Below are positions 1 to 5,996 of a DNA stretch of 7,392 bases, piece by piece (position 1 is the stretch's first letter; each line of letters begins with the position of its first letter). A program made the translations under genes and the position numbers. Under the pieces are notes generated by a model. It had not been told where the DNA came from and searched no databases. It saw only the letters and a program-made list of their open reading frames with translations. The DNA comes from a bacterium (lineage in GTDB: Bacteria; Armatimonadota; Fimbriimonadia; Fimbriimonadales; GBS-DC): positions 1 through 7,392 of the forward strand of contig JARJMV020000160.1 in assembly GCA_029335935.2 (NCBI GenBank), in the 5' to 3' direction.

Positions 1-301
1 CGGCGAACACGCTCAGCAACGCGGTCAGCCCCACCAGCCACAAGCTCACGCCGTCGATGCCCAGCATGTAGCCCACGCCGTAGTCGGGCAGCCAAGCGAA
101 CCGCTCCACGAACTGGTAGTCCGTGAGGTTCGCATCGAAGCCCAGAAACAGCACGGCAGCCATACCCAGCGTAATCAGCGTGATGGTCAGCGCGACGGCG
201 CGGGCAATTAAGTCCTGTCCTTTGGGAACGCCGATGAGCAGCAACGCGCCAATCAAGGGCGTCCAGAGCGTCCAGCTCAGCGCCAGCGATGTCCAATCCA
301 T
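1..301 (-). CDS. nuoM: NADH-quinone oxidoreductase subunit M (NuoM), N-terminal part, cut by the window edge
   Basis: Reverse-strand translation from the ATG at 301-299 gives 100 residues with no stop, running off the left edge. The protein is hydrophobic, with predicted membrane segments at about residues 9-25 and 33-54. Residues 81-96 read GIDGVSLWLVGLTALL, the signature that follows the second segment in NuoM proteins. NuoM is an antiporter-like proton-pumping subunit in the membrane arm of respiratory complex I, normally about 500 residues, so roughly four fifths is missing here. The related NuoL and MrpD subunits are less likely because their sequence at this point differs. The start is supported by a promoter-like GGTACAAT nine bases upstream and by the lack of any Shine-Dalgarno sequence. 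The gene is divergent from lysC, and other nuo genes probably lie beyond the edge. Confidence 0.88.
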   Translation of the reverse strand, partial: MDWTSLALSWTLWTPLIGALLLIGVPKGQDLIARAVALTITLITLGMAAVLFLGFDANLTDYQFVERFAWLPDYGVGYMLGIDGVSLWLVGLTALLSVFA

Positions 302-310
302 GACGGGCGA

Positions 311-318
311 ATTGTACC
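311..318 (-). promoter_or_regulatory. Promoter -10-like element for nuoM (GGTACAAT, minus strand)
   Basis: Read on the minus strand this is GGTACAAT, containing the hexamer TACAAT (5 of 6 to the sigma-70 -10 consensus). Nine bases separate it from the nuoM ATG. A start point about 7 nt downstream would leave only a few untranslated bases, and no Shine-Dalgarno sequence is present. The same octamer type occurs before lysC, plsY and pyrH. Confidence 0.6.
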
Positions 319-333
319 CTATCGGGCGGTTCA

Positions 334-341
334 GGTACACT
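334..341 (+). promoter_or_regulatory. Promoter -10-like element for lysC (GGTACACT)
   Basis: GGTACACT ends eight bases before the lysC ATG. Its hexamer TACACT matches 4 of 6 consensus -10 positions. A poor -35 candidate, TTGTAC at 312-317 (spacer 18), overlaps the -10 element of the divergent nuoM promoter. The GGGAG at 344-348 lies only one base from the ATG, too close to act as a normal Shine-Dalgarno, so a leaderless or nearly leaderless transcript fits better. Confidence 0.55.
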
Positions 342-349
342 AAGGGAGT

Positions 350-1702
350 ATGCGCATTCGGGTGCTGAAGTTCGGCGGCACGAGCGTCGACACGCCAGAG
401 CATCGGCTGATGGCGGCGCGCAAGGTCATCCAGTGCATCGAGTCGGGGGCGCGCCCTGTGGTGGTGGTCTCGGCGATAGGCAGGCGCGGCGCGCCCTACG
501 CGACTGATACTCTCGTGGAGCTGCTTACCCAGATCGACCCCACGATTCCGCCTGCGCCGCGTGAGCGCGACCTGATGATGGCGTGTGGCGAGATTATCTC
601 CACCGTGATTATGGCGCAGACGCTACGCACGCTCGGCTACGCGACGGTCGCGCTCACGGGCAACCAAGCGGGCTTCATCCCCGACAGCGAGTTCGGCAAC
701 GCGCGAATCTTGGAAATCAACCCGGAGCCTGTGTTGCGGTGCTTGGAGCAGGGCTGGGTTCCGATTGTGGCGGGGTTTCAAGGCGTGACGCGCCCCGACG
801 CTATCTTCCAGCGCGGCTCGATCACCACGCTGGGGCGCGGCGGCAGCGACACCACCGCCGCCGCGCTGGGCGCGGCGCTCCGCGCCGAAGCCGTCGAGAT
901 TTACACCGATGTGAACGGCGTCAAAACCGCCGATCCCGACTTCGTGCCCGACGCCATCACGCTGCCCGAAGTCAGCTACGAAGAGGTCGCCGAAATCGCC
1001 CACCAAGGCGCGCGCGTGCTGCACCCACGCGCCGCCGAAATCGCGATGGACTACGGCATCCCCCTGTGGGTGAAAGGCACTTTCACCGACGAGGCGGGCA
1101 CGCGCGTCGCCGCCCACGCCAACGGACAACGGCGCATCACGGGAATCACCCACACCGGCAAACTCGCCTACCTGAGCTTCTACATCCCCTACCCCGAACA
1201 CAAGGCGCAGTTGGAGCTGGAAATCTACCGATTGATGGCGCAGGTGGGCGTTAACCTGCAGGGGGTGGGGGTGGACGAGGAGGGCTTGGGCTTCGCCTTC
1301 CCGCGTGAACACTGGCATGCCGTGCGCACCGCACTCGACGGGCTGGTCGTACCGCTGGGCGAGCCGAGCCTGTTCTACCTGTTCCAGTTCGGCGAGATGC
1401 CCAGCCAACTCTGCCAGATCCAGCGCGACATGCTCCATAAGGCGGGGCTGTCCGAGCGCGTGCGCCCCATCACCATCGCAATAGCTGAAGGCTGTACGAT
1501 GGTCTCGCTGATTGCCGACGGCTACAGCCGCCAACCAGGCGTGTTCGCCGAGCTGCACCAGACCCTCACCGAAGCGGGCATCCCCATCTGGCAGACCGCC
1601 GACTCGGAGCTGTCGCTGTCGTGCATCATCCCCGAAAGCGAAGTGAACAAGGCGGTGAGATTAATCCATGACCGATTCGCGTTGGACGCCGTCGCCCGAT
1701 GA
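350..1702 (+). CDS. lysC: Aspartate kinase (aspartokinase) with C-terminal ACT domains
   Basis: Catalyses ATP-dependent phosphorylation of L-aspartate, the first step toward lysine/diaminopimelate, threonine and methionine. The 450-residue product opens with KFGGTS (7-12), has GRGGSDTTA (162-170), YTDVNGV (185-191) and ADP (194-196), all hallmarks of the amino-acid kinase fold. Regulatory ACT-type regions fill about 262-340 and 373-445. The stretch GRRGAPYATDTL (44-55) and the overall order resemble the Bacillus DapG-type enzyme, which is feedback-controlled by diaminopimelate; whether that holds here is inference. At 450 residues it is longer than the roughly 405 of DapG, with the extra length mostly between the two ACT regions (about 335-372). 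The ATG is chosen because it opens the kinase motif directly and sits eight bases after a -10-like element. The 3' end overlaps the next gene by 35 bp. Confidence 0.93.
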   Translation: MRIRVLKFGGTSVDTPEHRLMAARKVIQCIESGARPVVVVSAIGRRGAPYATDTLVELLTQIDPTIPPAPRERDLMMACGEIISTVIMAQTLRTLGYATVALTGNQAGFIPDSEFGNARILEINPEPVLRCLEQGWVPIVAGFQGVTRPDAIFQRGSITTLGRGGSDTTAAALGAALRAEAVEIYTDVNGVKTADPDFVPDAITLPEVSYEEVAEIAHQGARVLHPRAAEIAMDYGIPLWVKGTFTDEAGTRVAAHANGQRRITGITHTGKLAYLSFYIPYPEHKAQLELEIYRLMAQVGVNLQGVGVDEEGLGFAFPREHWHAVRTALDGLVVPLGEPSLFYLFQFGEMPSQLCQIQRDMLHKAGLSERVRPITIAIAEGCTMVSLIADGYSRQPGVFAELHQTLTEAGIPIWQTADSELSLSCIIPESEVNKAVRLIHDRFALDAVAR

Positions 1703-2024
1703 GCAGGAGTCTGCGCCGCGCCTACCCCCGACGCCCGAGCTGCCCGAACCGCCGCAGGTGGAGTTCCAGCGACCGACCCCGCCCGGCGGTCAACCCTCGC
1801 CGACGTTCCAGCGCAACACCCGCGCGATTAGCCTCGCCTTCTCCATCGGGTTCGCGCTGGCAGGTCCTGTGATACTGGGGGCGTTGGTGGGCTACTGGCT
1901 CGATGGACGGCTCGGCTCGTCCCCCACTTGGACGATGCTCCTCACGCTGTTGGGCATGGGGGCAGGGCTGACCCAGCTGATACGCATCGTGAACCAGCTC
2001 AATCGGATGGAGGATGGGCGATGA
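1668..2024 (+). CDS. AtpZ/AtpI-type small membrane protein associated with F-type ATP synthase
   Basis: A 118-residue protein with a proline-rich, probably cytoplasmic N-terminus (about 1-50, eleven or more prolines) and two membrane segments at about 53-75 and 86-108. The segment GALVGYWLDGRLGSSPTW (71-88) matches the G-x3-G-x-LD-x3-G-[ST]-x-P pattern of the AtpZ / ATPase_gene1 family. Members sit at the head of atp operons and have been linked to assembly or ion supply of the ATP synthase Fo part. The start lies inside the end of lysC; GGTGAG at 1654-1659, eight bases before the ATG, is a fitting Shine-Dalgarno sequence. The stop overlaps the next start as ATGA, implying translational coupling. 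The family call is good; the exact role is not shown by the sequence. Confidence 0.75.
   Translation: MTDSRWTPSPDEQESAPRLPPTPELPEPPQVEFQRPTPPGGQPSPTFQRNTRAISLAFSIGFALAGPVILGALVGYWLDGRLGSSPTWTMLLTLLGMGAGLTQLIRIVNQLNRMEDGR
2009..2013 (+). promoter_or_regulatory. Ribosome binding site of the AtpI-like gene (GGAGG)
   Basis: GGAGG lies seven bases before the ATG at 2021, inside the last codons of the AtpZ-like gene. It supports the start at 2021 over the much longer upstream open frame beginning near 1928, and over the in-frame ATG at 2030. Confidence 0.7.
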
Positions 2025-2404
2025 GCGTGATGGAGAACCCTGCGCGATTGGGGCGCGTGGTGGGCAAGTGGACGGCGATACTGGCGGCGGTCGGTTGCGG
2101 AGTGAGCGTCGGGCTGGGTGGGTGGCGGTTCGGCGTCGGCGTGCTGCTGGGCGTCAGCGCGATTGGCTGGGCTGTGGGGTTCTTCGTGCTGCTCACGCGC
2201 CTCTTCGCGCCTCAACAGAACCCTATCTTCCCGCGCCTGCTGATGCTGAGCAACCCGCTTAAGTATCCCCTGCTCTTGGCGTTCGCCTATCTTGCGGTGC
2301 GCGGAGGCGAGCCGATGACGCTGGGCTTCGTGGTAGGCGTTGTGTTGCCGTTGGCGGTCGTCACGGGCGTCGCCGTGCGCGAGGCGATCCGAGCCAGCGC
2401 GTAG
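2021..2404 (+). CDS. atpI: AtpI-like (ATP synthase I chain) four-helix membrane protein
   Basis: A 127-residue, strongly hydrophobic protein with four probable membrane segments at about 17-33, 36-60, 79-94 and 98-118. The layout, and the K81-x-P-L-L-L helix followed by a Gly-rich last helix (GFVVGVVLPLAVV, 102-114), resemble the ATP synthase I chain family (Pfam ATP-synt_I). That family's genes usually sit next to atpB. AtpI is reported to help c-ring assembly or to affect cation supply to the synthase. Similarity is weak at residue level, so the call rests mostly on topology and on the preceding AtpZ-like gene, with which it shares an ATGA overlap. No atpB or other ATP synthase gene follows in the window; the next gene is plsY after 123 bp. 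An unrelated small membrane protein is the alternative. Confidence 0.6.
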   Translation: MSVMENPARLGRVVGKWTAILAAVGCGVSVGLGGWRFGVGVLLGVSAIGWAVGFFVLLTRLFAPQQNPIFPRLLMLSNPLKYPLLLAFAYLAVRGGEPMTLGFVVGVVLPLAVVTGVAVREAIRASA

Positions 2405-2509
2405 CGCCCGCTCCACACGCGCAACGCCAATACATCGGAGCTGCCCAAGTGGGAGCGCTGATTGCAGCGTGAATCGAGGTCGCACAGGTCGGCTGCGAGG
2501 GCGTGAGTC

Positions 2510-2517
2510 GGTATAAT
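2510..2517 (+). promoter_or_regulatory. Promoter -10 element for the plsY unit (GGTATAAT)
   Basis: GGTATAAT contains a perfect sigma-70 -10 hexamer (2512-2517). It ends ten bases before the plsY ATG, so the expected start point leaves only about three or four untranslated bases. No convincing -35 is seen 16-18 bp upstream, and no Shine-Dalgarno sequence lies between the element and the ATG. It is the best of the four octamers in the window and sits in the only sizeable intergenic gap. Confidence 0.7.
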
Positions 2518-2527
2518 TTGCTTTACG

Positions 2528-3643
2528 ATGGCGTTCGAGGTTCTCTTAGGAGCAGTGATAGCATCGTTCTGGGTGGGCGCGTTGCCGTTTGGTTATTGGA
2601 CGGCGCGCCTGCGTGGGGTGGATATCCGCACGGTCGGCAGTGGCAACATCGGCGCAACGAATGTGTTTCGCGTGTTGGGGGCAAAGTTGGGCTTGATGGT
2701 GCTGTTGCTGGATGCGCTGAAGGGGTTCTTACCGACGCTCATCGCCCTGCGCGCAGGCGCAGACGACCTCTCGGCGGTTCTGGTGGGCGTGGCGGCAATT
2801 CTGGGGCACACGTTCTCGCCGTTAGTGGGGTTCAAGGGGGGTAAGGGCATCGCGACGGGGTTGGGCGCGTTGCTTGCGGCTGCCCCATGGACCATCGCCG
2901 TGGCGTTTCCGCTGTGGCTGTTGGCGTTCTTGCTGACGCGCTGGGTCTCGCTGGGTTCGGTGCTGGCGGCGGCGAGTGTGCCCATTACCGCCTACTTCGC
3001 TGGGGCGTCGCTGCCCGCTGTGGGCGTGTTGACGGCGGCGTCCGCACTGGTGATTGGGAAGCACCGCTCGAACCTGTGGCGCATCTTGCACGGGCTGGAG
3101 CCGAAACTGCAGCTGCGCAACTCGCGCCCAAACTTGGAGCAAGAGTGCCTACGGCTCGCGCAACAAGCGACCGAGCGCATGGTGCTGGAGGGCGCGCGCA
3201 TCGAACCCGACTTGCGCCATCTGCCGAGCCTGCTGCGCGAGCCGGGCAGTGTGTTCGTGGCGTTGTATCAGGGCGAGCAACTGCGCGGGCTGATGGGCAG
3301 CCTGCACCCCCAGCAGCCCACGCGCGCCCATGAAATTGTTTACCACGCCACACGCGCCGCACTGTTAGACCCCTATCATCCTCCCATCGACTCCAGCGAA
3401 CTGCCCACCTTACGCTATGTGGTCTATCTGGTGGAGTCGTACGAGCCGTTGCGAAGCCTGCAACAGGTTGACCCGCGCTGCGACGGCTTGTTGGTGGAGT
3501 GGCGCGACCGTTGCAGTGTGCTGGCGCCGCCTGCACCGAACCGCACGCCCGAAGACCAAATCCACGACGCCTTTCGGCAGGTGGGCGCGCCGCGCGAGGA
3601 GCATCCGACGGTCTATCGCGTGCGGTTGAACCGCTTGGGCTGA
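2528..3643 (+). CDS. plsY: Acyl-phosphate:glycerol-3-phosphate acyltransferase PlsY fused to a C-terminal AMMECR1-like domain
   Basis: PlsY transfers an acyl group from acyl-phosphate to sn-glycerol-3-phosphate, giving lysophosphatidic acid, at the cytoplasmic membrane. Residues 1-194 hold all family motifs: GSGNIGATNVFR (37-48), DALKG (62-66), GHTFSPLVGFKGGKGIATG (93-111) and KHRSNLWRILHGLEPKL (178-194), among several hydrophobic helices. Normal PlsY is about 190-220 residues; this one has 371. The extra part, about 203-350, follows the AMMECR1 pattern: a helix (ECLRLAQQATERMVLEG), VFVALYQGEQLRGLMGSL (242-259), DPYHPPI (281-287), ELPTLRYVVYL (291-301) and a DGLLV segment (319-323). The signature LRGCIG reads LRGLMG, so its cysteine is missing. 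The domains are one continuous frame with no stop or shift. The ATG starts the first helix and follows a -10 element. trpF begins three bases after the stop. Confidence 0.9.
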   Translation: MAFEVLLGAVIASFWVGALPFGYWTARLRGVDIRTVGSGNIGATNVFRVLGAKLGLMVLLLDALKGFLPTLIALRAGADDLSAVLVGVAAILGHTFSPLVGFKGGKGIATGLGALLAAAPWTIAVAFPLWLLAFLLTRWVSLGSVLAAASVPITAYFAGASLPAVGVLTAASALVIGKHRSNLWRILHGLEPKLQLRNSRPNLEQECLRLAQQATERMVLEGARIEPDLRHLPSLLREPGSVFVALYQGEQLRGLMGSLHPQQPTRAHEIVYHATRAALLDPYHPPIDSSELPTLRYVVYLVESYEPLRSLQQVDPRCDGLLVEWRDRCSVLAPPAPNRTPEDQIHDAFRQVGAPREEHPTVYRVRLNRLG

Positions 3644-3646
3644 GCG

Positions 3647-4303
3647 ATGTGGGTCAAGATTTGTGGGCTAACGAACGCGGCGGACGCGCAGGCGGCTTTG
3701 GAAGCGGGCGCGGACGCGCTGGGGTTCGTCTTTGTCCCCAGCAGTCCGCGACGAGTGACCCTGCATAGCCCCGATTGGCGCGAGTGGCTCCCGTCGTTGG
3801 GGGGCGTGCGCCGTGTGGCGGTGGTCGCCGCTTTCGACGCGCTGCCCGACGCGCCGCGACAGTTCGATGCGCTGCAGTGGGTGGTTCCGATAGACTTGGT
3901 GCCGAGCGCGGCGGCTGTCGGCGCGGCGCACGAGTTGCCCCTGTGGATAGCGTTGCGGCTGCCCCCAGAGATTGCTGCAGACGATGCGCTGCGCCTGATG
4001 GACGCCTGGTCGCCCTACGCCGAGCGGTTCGTGCTGGATAGTTATCATCCGCAGCAGTTGGGGGGCACGGGCGCGGTGGGCGATTGGCATCGCGCGGCGT
4101 CCATCTGTGCGCGTGCGCCCAAGCCGACGGTGCTGGCAGGCGGTTTGACCCCCTCGAATGTAGCGGACGCTATCCGCGCGGTGCATCCCTCAGGCGTGGA
4201 TGTGAGTTCGGGGGTCGAGGCGTCGGTCGGACGCAAAGACCACGCCCAAGTGCGGGCGTTCATTCAGCAGGCGCGTTCGGCACTGGAGGGTGCCGTTGGC
4301 TAA
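3647..4303 (+). CDS. trpF: Phosphoribosylanthranilate isomerase (TrpF)
   Basis: Converts N-(5-phosphoribosyl)anthranilate to its ribulose form, the third step of tryptophan synthesis; a cytoplasmic TIM barrel. The 218-residue length is normal. Visible motifs are KICGLTN (4-10) with catalytic Cys6, VLDSYHPQQLGGTG (129-142) with the general-acid Asp131, the phosphate-binding LAGGLTPSNV (163-172), and GVDVSSGVE (183-191) followed by GRKD. The middle is divergent: the usual VQLHG after strand three reads LQWVV (76-80), so one family-conserved segment is lost although both catalytic residues remain. The start is the ATG three bases after the plsY stop. No good Shine-Dalgarno sequence is seen, so translation probably depends on coupling to plsY. 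It stands alone here, without other trp genes. Confidence 0.93.
   Translation: MWVKICGLTNAADAQAALEAGADALGFVFVPSSPRRVTLHSPDWREWLPSLGGVRRVAVVAAFDALPDAPRQFDALQWVVPIDLVPSAAAVGAAHELPLWIALRLPPEIAADDALRLMDAWSPYAERFVLDSYHPQQLGGTGAVGDWHRAASICARAPKPTVLAGGLTPSNVADAIRAVHPSGVDVSSGVEASVGRKDHAQVRAFIQQARSALEGAVG
4285..4289 (+). promoter_or_regulatory. Ribosome binding site deciding the start of the EamA-family gene (GGAGG)
   Basis: GGAGG lies inside the end of trpF. It abuts the GTG at 4290 (no spacing), but is six bases from the in-frame TTG at 4296, an ideal distance. This favours the TTG as the start. Confidence 0.5.
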
Positions 4304-5228
4304 GTCGCCGCCCCCAGTGCGCGAGCAGTACGGCTCGGCAGGCGCAGGCGCAATAGCGATACTGGTGTTTTTGAACATCTTGTGGGCGGGCGCGAACCCT
4401 GCCGCACTCGTGATGATGCAGCACCACCGCCCGGAATGGGTCGCTGCGTTTCGCTTCATCGGCGCCGGGACGCTGCTGCTGTTGCTGTTGGCGTTGCCGC
4501 CCGTGCGCCGTGCACTCGCGCCGCGCGTGCCACGCTACCTGCCCCATTTTCTGACCGCCGCCGCGATTGGATGCTTCGGAGTCACTATCGCCTACATCTG
4601 CTACTTCTGGGGCACACGGCTCAGCACGGCGACCGAAGCCACCCTGCTGGTGTCCAGCTCGCCGATCTTCTATGCGATTTTGGCGCGACTGTTCCTGAAA
4701 GAGCGGTTCCCGCCCCAGAAGCGTTGGGGGATAGTGCTGGGCGTTGCAGGGGTGTGGGTAATCGTGAACAAGGGGCTACTGCTGCGCGAGTTCTCAGGCG
4801 CAACGGTGGGCAACTTGCTGGTGCTGCTGGGCGTGCTGACGGAGAGCGTGAATGTGGTGGTCGCGAAGTCGCTGGCGATGCGCTATTCGGGCGTCGCACT
4901 GCTGACGGTGGAGGCGTGCTTCGCTGCCCTCGCGCTGACTGCGGTCTCGTGGCTGTTTGTGGGCGCGCCGAACCTGCAGTGGACGCCGACCGACTTTTGG
5001 ATGTGGTTCTACTTGGCGGTGGTCTGCACGGTGTTCGCTTTCTCGGTGTGGTTTTACTTGATGGAGCGTGCGCCTGTAGGGGCGATGGGAGTAACCATCT
5101 TCGCGCAGACGCCTGCCGCCGCGTTTATCGGCTACTTCGTATTGCGCGAGCAGCTCCACCCCACGATTTGGGTGGGCGCAGGTCTGATTGTGGGGGGCAT
5201 TCTGCTCACGCTACGGGCGCGGGCGTGA
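4296..5228 (+). CDS. EamA/DMT-superfamily membrane transporter (RhaT/YdcZ-like permease)
   Basis: A 310-residue membrane protein with about ten predicted helices in two tandem EamA-type halves, the usual architecture of drug/metabolite transporters. The first half carries NILWAGANPAAL near the N-terminus and ATEATLLVSSSPIFYAILA with LKERF in helices 4-5. The second half ends with the equivalent PVGAMGVTIFAQTPAAAFI, LREQL and a Gly-rich last helix, typical of the repeat. Such proteins export or import amino acids, sugars or other small metabolites; the substrate cannot be read from the sequence. Placement after trpF might hint at an aromatic or related metabolite, but that is speculation. The TTG at 4296 is preferred on ribosome-binding-site spacing; a GTG at 4290 would add two residues. 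It overlaps trpF by 8 bp, and pyrH follows 17 bp after the stop with its own promoter. Confidence 0.85.
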   Translation: MAKSPPPVREQYGSAGAGAIAILVFLNILWAGANPAALVMMQHHRPEWVAAFRFIGAGTLLLLLLALPPVRRALAPRVPRYLPHFLTAAAIGCFGVTIAYICYFWGTRLSTATEATLLVSSSPIFYAILARLFLKERFPPQKRWGIVLGVAGVWVIVNKGLLLREFSGATVGNLLVLLGVLTESVNVVVAKSLAMRYSGVALLTVEACFAALALTAVSWLFVGAPNLQWTPTDFWMWFYLAVVCTVFAFSVWFYLMERAPVGAMGVTIFAQTPAAAFIGYFVLREQLHPTIWVGAGLIVGGILLTLRARA

Positions 5229-5236
5229 GGTATACT
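5229..5236 (+). promoter_or_regulatory. Promoter -10-like element for pyrH-frr-uppS (GGTATACT)
   Basis: GGTATACT begins right after the TGA of the transporter gene. Its hexamer TATACT matches 5 of 6 consensus -10 positions. Nine bases separate it from the pyrH ATG, which lacks a Shine-Dalgarno sequence, again suggesting a leaderless or very short leader transcript. No good -35 is seen, and any would lie inside the upstream coding region. Confidence 0.6.
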
Positions 5237-5245
5237 ACTCGCGCG

Positions 5246-5980
5246 ATGGCGACTTCCGATTCGCCGCCGCGGTGGCGGCGCGTGCTTATCAAGCTGAGTG
5301 GCGAGGCGTTCGCGGGCGAGCAAGGCGTGGGGCTGAACCCCGACGCCATCGATTACCTCGCGCGTGAAGTGATAGCCGTGCATCAGCTGGGCGTACAGAC
5401 CGCAGTGGTGGTGGGCGGCGGCAACATCGTGCGGGGTAGCCAGATTGCCCCCACAGGCATCGAACATGCCACCGCCGACTATATGGGCATGTTGGCGACA
5501 GTGATTAACGCGCTCGCGCTGCAAGCCGCGATTGAACGCAGCGAAATCCCGACGCGCGTGCAGTCAGCCATCGCGATGCAAGCCGTTGCGGAGCCGTTCA
5601 TCCGCCGACGCGCTATCCGCCACCTCGAGAAGGGGCGCGTGGTCATCTTGGCGGCAGGCACGGGCAACCCGTTCTTCACTACCGACACCGCCGCCGCGCT
5701 GCGAGCCGTGGAACTCAACGCCGACGCCCTGCTCAAAGCCACTAATGTCGACGGCGTATACAACTGCGACCCACGCAAGCACCCCAACGCCGTCAAGTTT
5801 ACGACCCTCTCGTTCGAAGAGGCGCTCCAACGCCAACTGCGCATTATGGACCTGACCGCCTTCACTCTCTGCATGGAACGCACGATGGAGGTGGTCGTCT
5901 TCAATATCTGGGAGCCAGGCAACCTGCGACGCATCGCCTTGGGCGAGCCGATTGGCACCACCATTCGTCGCGAACCCTAA
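5246..5980 (+). CDS. pyrH: Uridylate kinase (UMP kinase, PyrH)
   Basis: Phosphorylates UMP to UDP with ATP; a cytoplasmic hexamer in the bacterial family, usually activated by GTP and inhibited by UTP. The 244-residue product is of normal length. Motifs in order: KLSGEA (16-21), GGGNIVRG (57-64), [16 protein letters not shown] (78-93), [17 protein letters not shown] (138-154), DGVYNCDP (169-176), MDLTAF (201-206) and PGNL (224-227). An open frame continues upstream through the transporter gene out of phase, but homology begins only at the ATG at 5246. That ATG is nine bases after a -10-like element, so it is taken as the start. In many bacteria pyrH follows rpsB-tsf; here a transporter takes that place. 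frr follows 16 bp downstream. Confidence 0.96.
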   Translation: MATSDSPPRWRRVLIKLSGEAFAGEQGVGLNPDAIDYLAREVIAVHQLGVQTAVVVGGGNIVRGSQIAPTGIEHATADYMGMLATVINALALQAAIERSEIPTRVQSAIAMQAVAEPFIRRRAIRHLEKGRVVILAAGTGNPFFTTDTAAALRAVELNADALLKATNVDGVYNCDPRKHPNAVKFTTLSFEEALQRQLRIMDLTAFTLCMERTMEVVVFNIWEPGNLRRIALGEPIGTTIRREP

Positions 5981-5982
5981 CG

Positions 5983-5990
5983 AAGGAGGT
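5983..5990 (+). promoter_or_regulatory. Strong Shine-Dalgarno sequence of frr (AAGGAGGT)
   Basis: AAGGAGGT is a full eight-base match to the anti-Shine-Dalgarno sequence, and its GGAGG core ends seven bases before the ATG at 5997. It fixes the frr start at 5997 rather than the upstream in-frame codon at 5952, and shows that this organism's ribosomes do use the classic signal within operons. Confidence 0.85.
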
Positions 5991-5996
5991 AACCCT

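Noticed and set aside
123..368. 81-codon plus-strand open frame opposite the start of nuoM
   Set aside because: It lies antisense to the NuoM N-terminus, spans the divergent promoter and overlaps lysC; its composition has no family resemblance.
623..1558. 311-codon open frame on the minus strand opposite lysC
   Set aside because: Antisense to a clear aspartokinase with all motifs; its translation shows no recognisable domain.
2456..2469. Small hairpin CGCTG-ATTG-CAGCG after the AtpI-like gene as a possible terminator
   Set aside because: The stem is only five perfect pairs and no run of T follows, so it does not meet the pattern of an intrinsic terminator; in GC-rich DNA such a stem is expected by chance.
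2405..2527. Possible small gene, RNA or riboswitch in the 123-bp gap before plsY
   Set aside because: No coding frame with a credible start, and no structured leader; the promoter element is too close to the plsY ATG to leave room for a riboswitch.
4382..5245. Long upstream extension of the pyrH reading frame through the transporter gene
   Set aside because: The extension is Arg-rich and out of frame with an evident membrane protein; UMP kinase similarity begins only near 5246.
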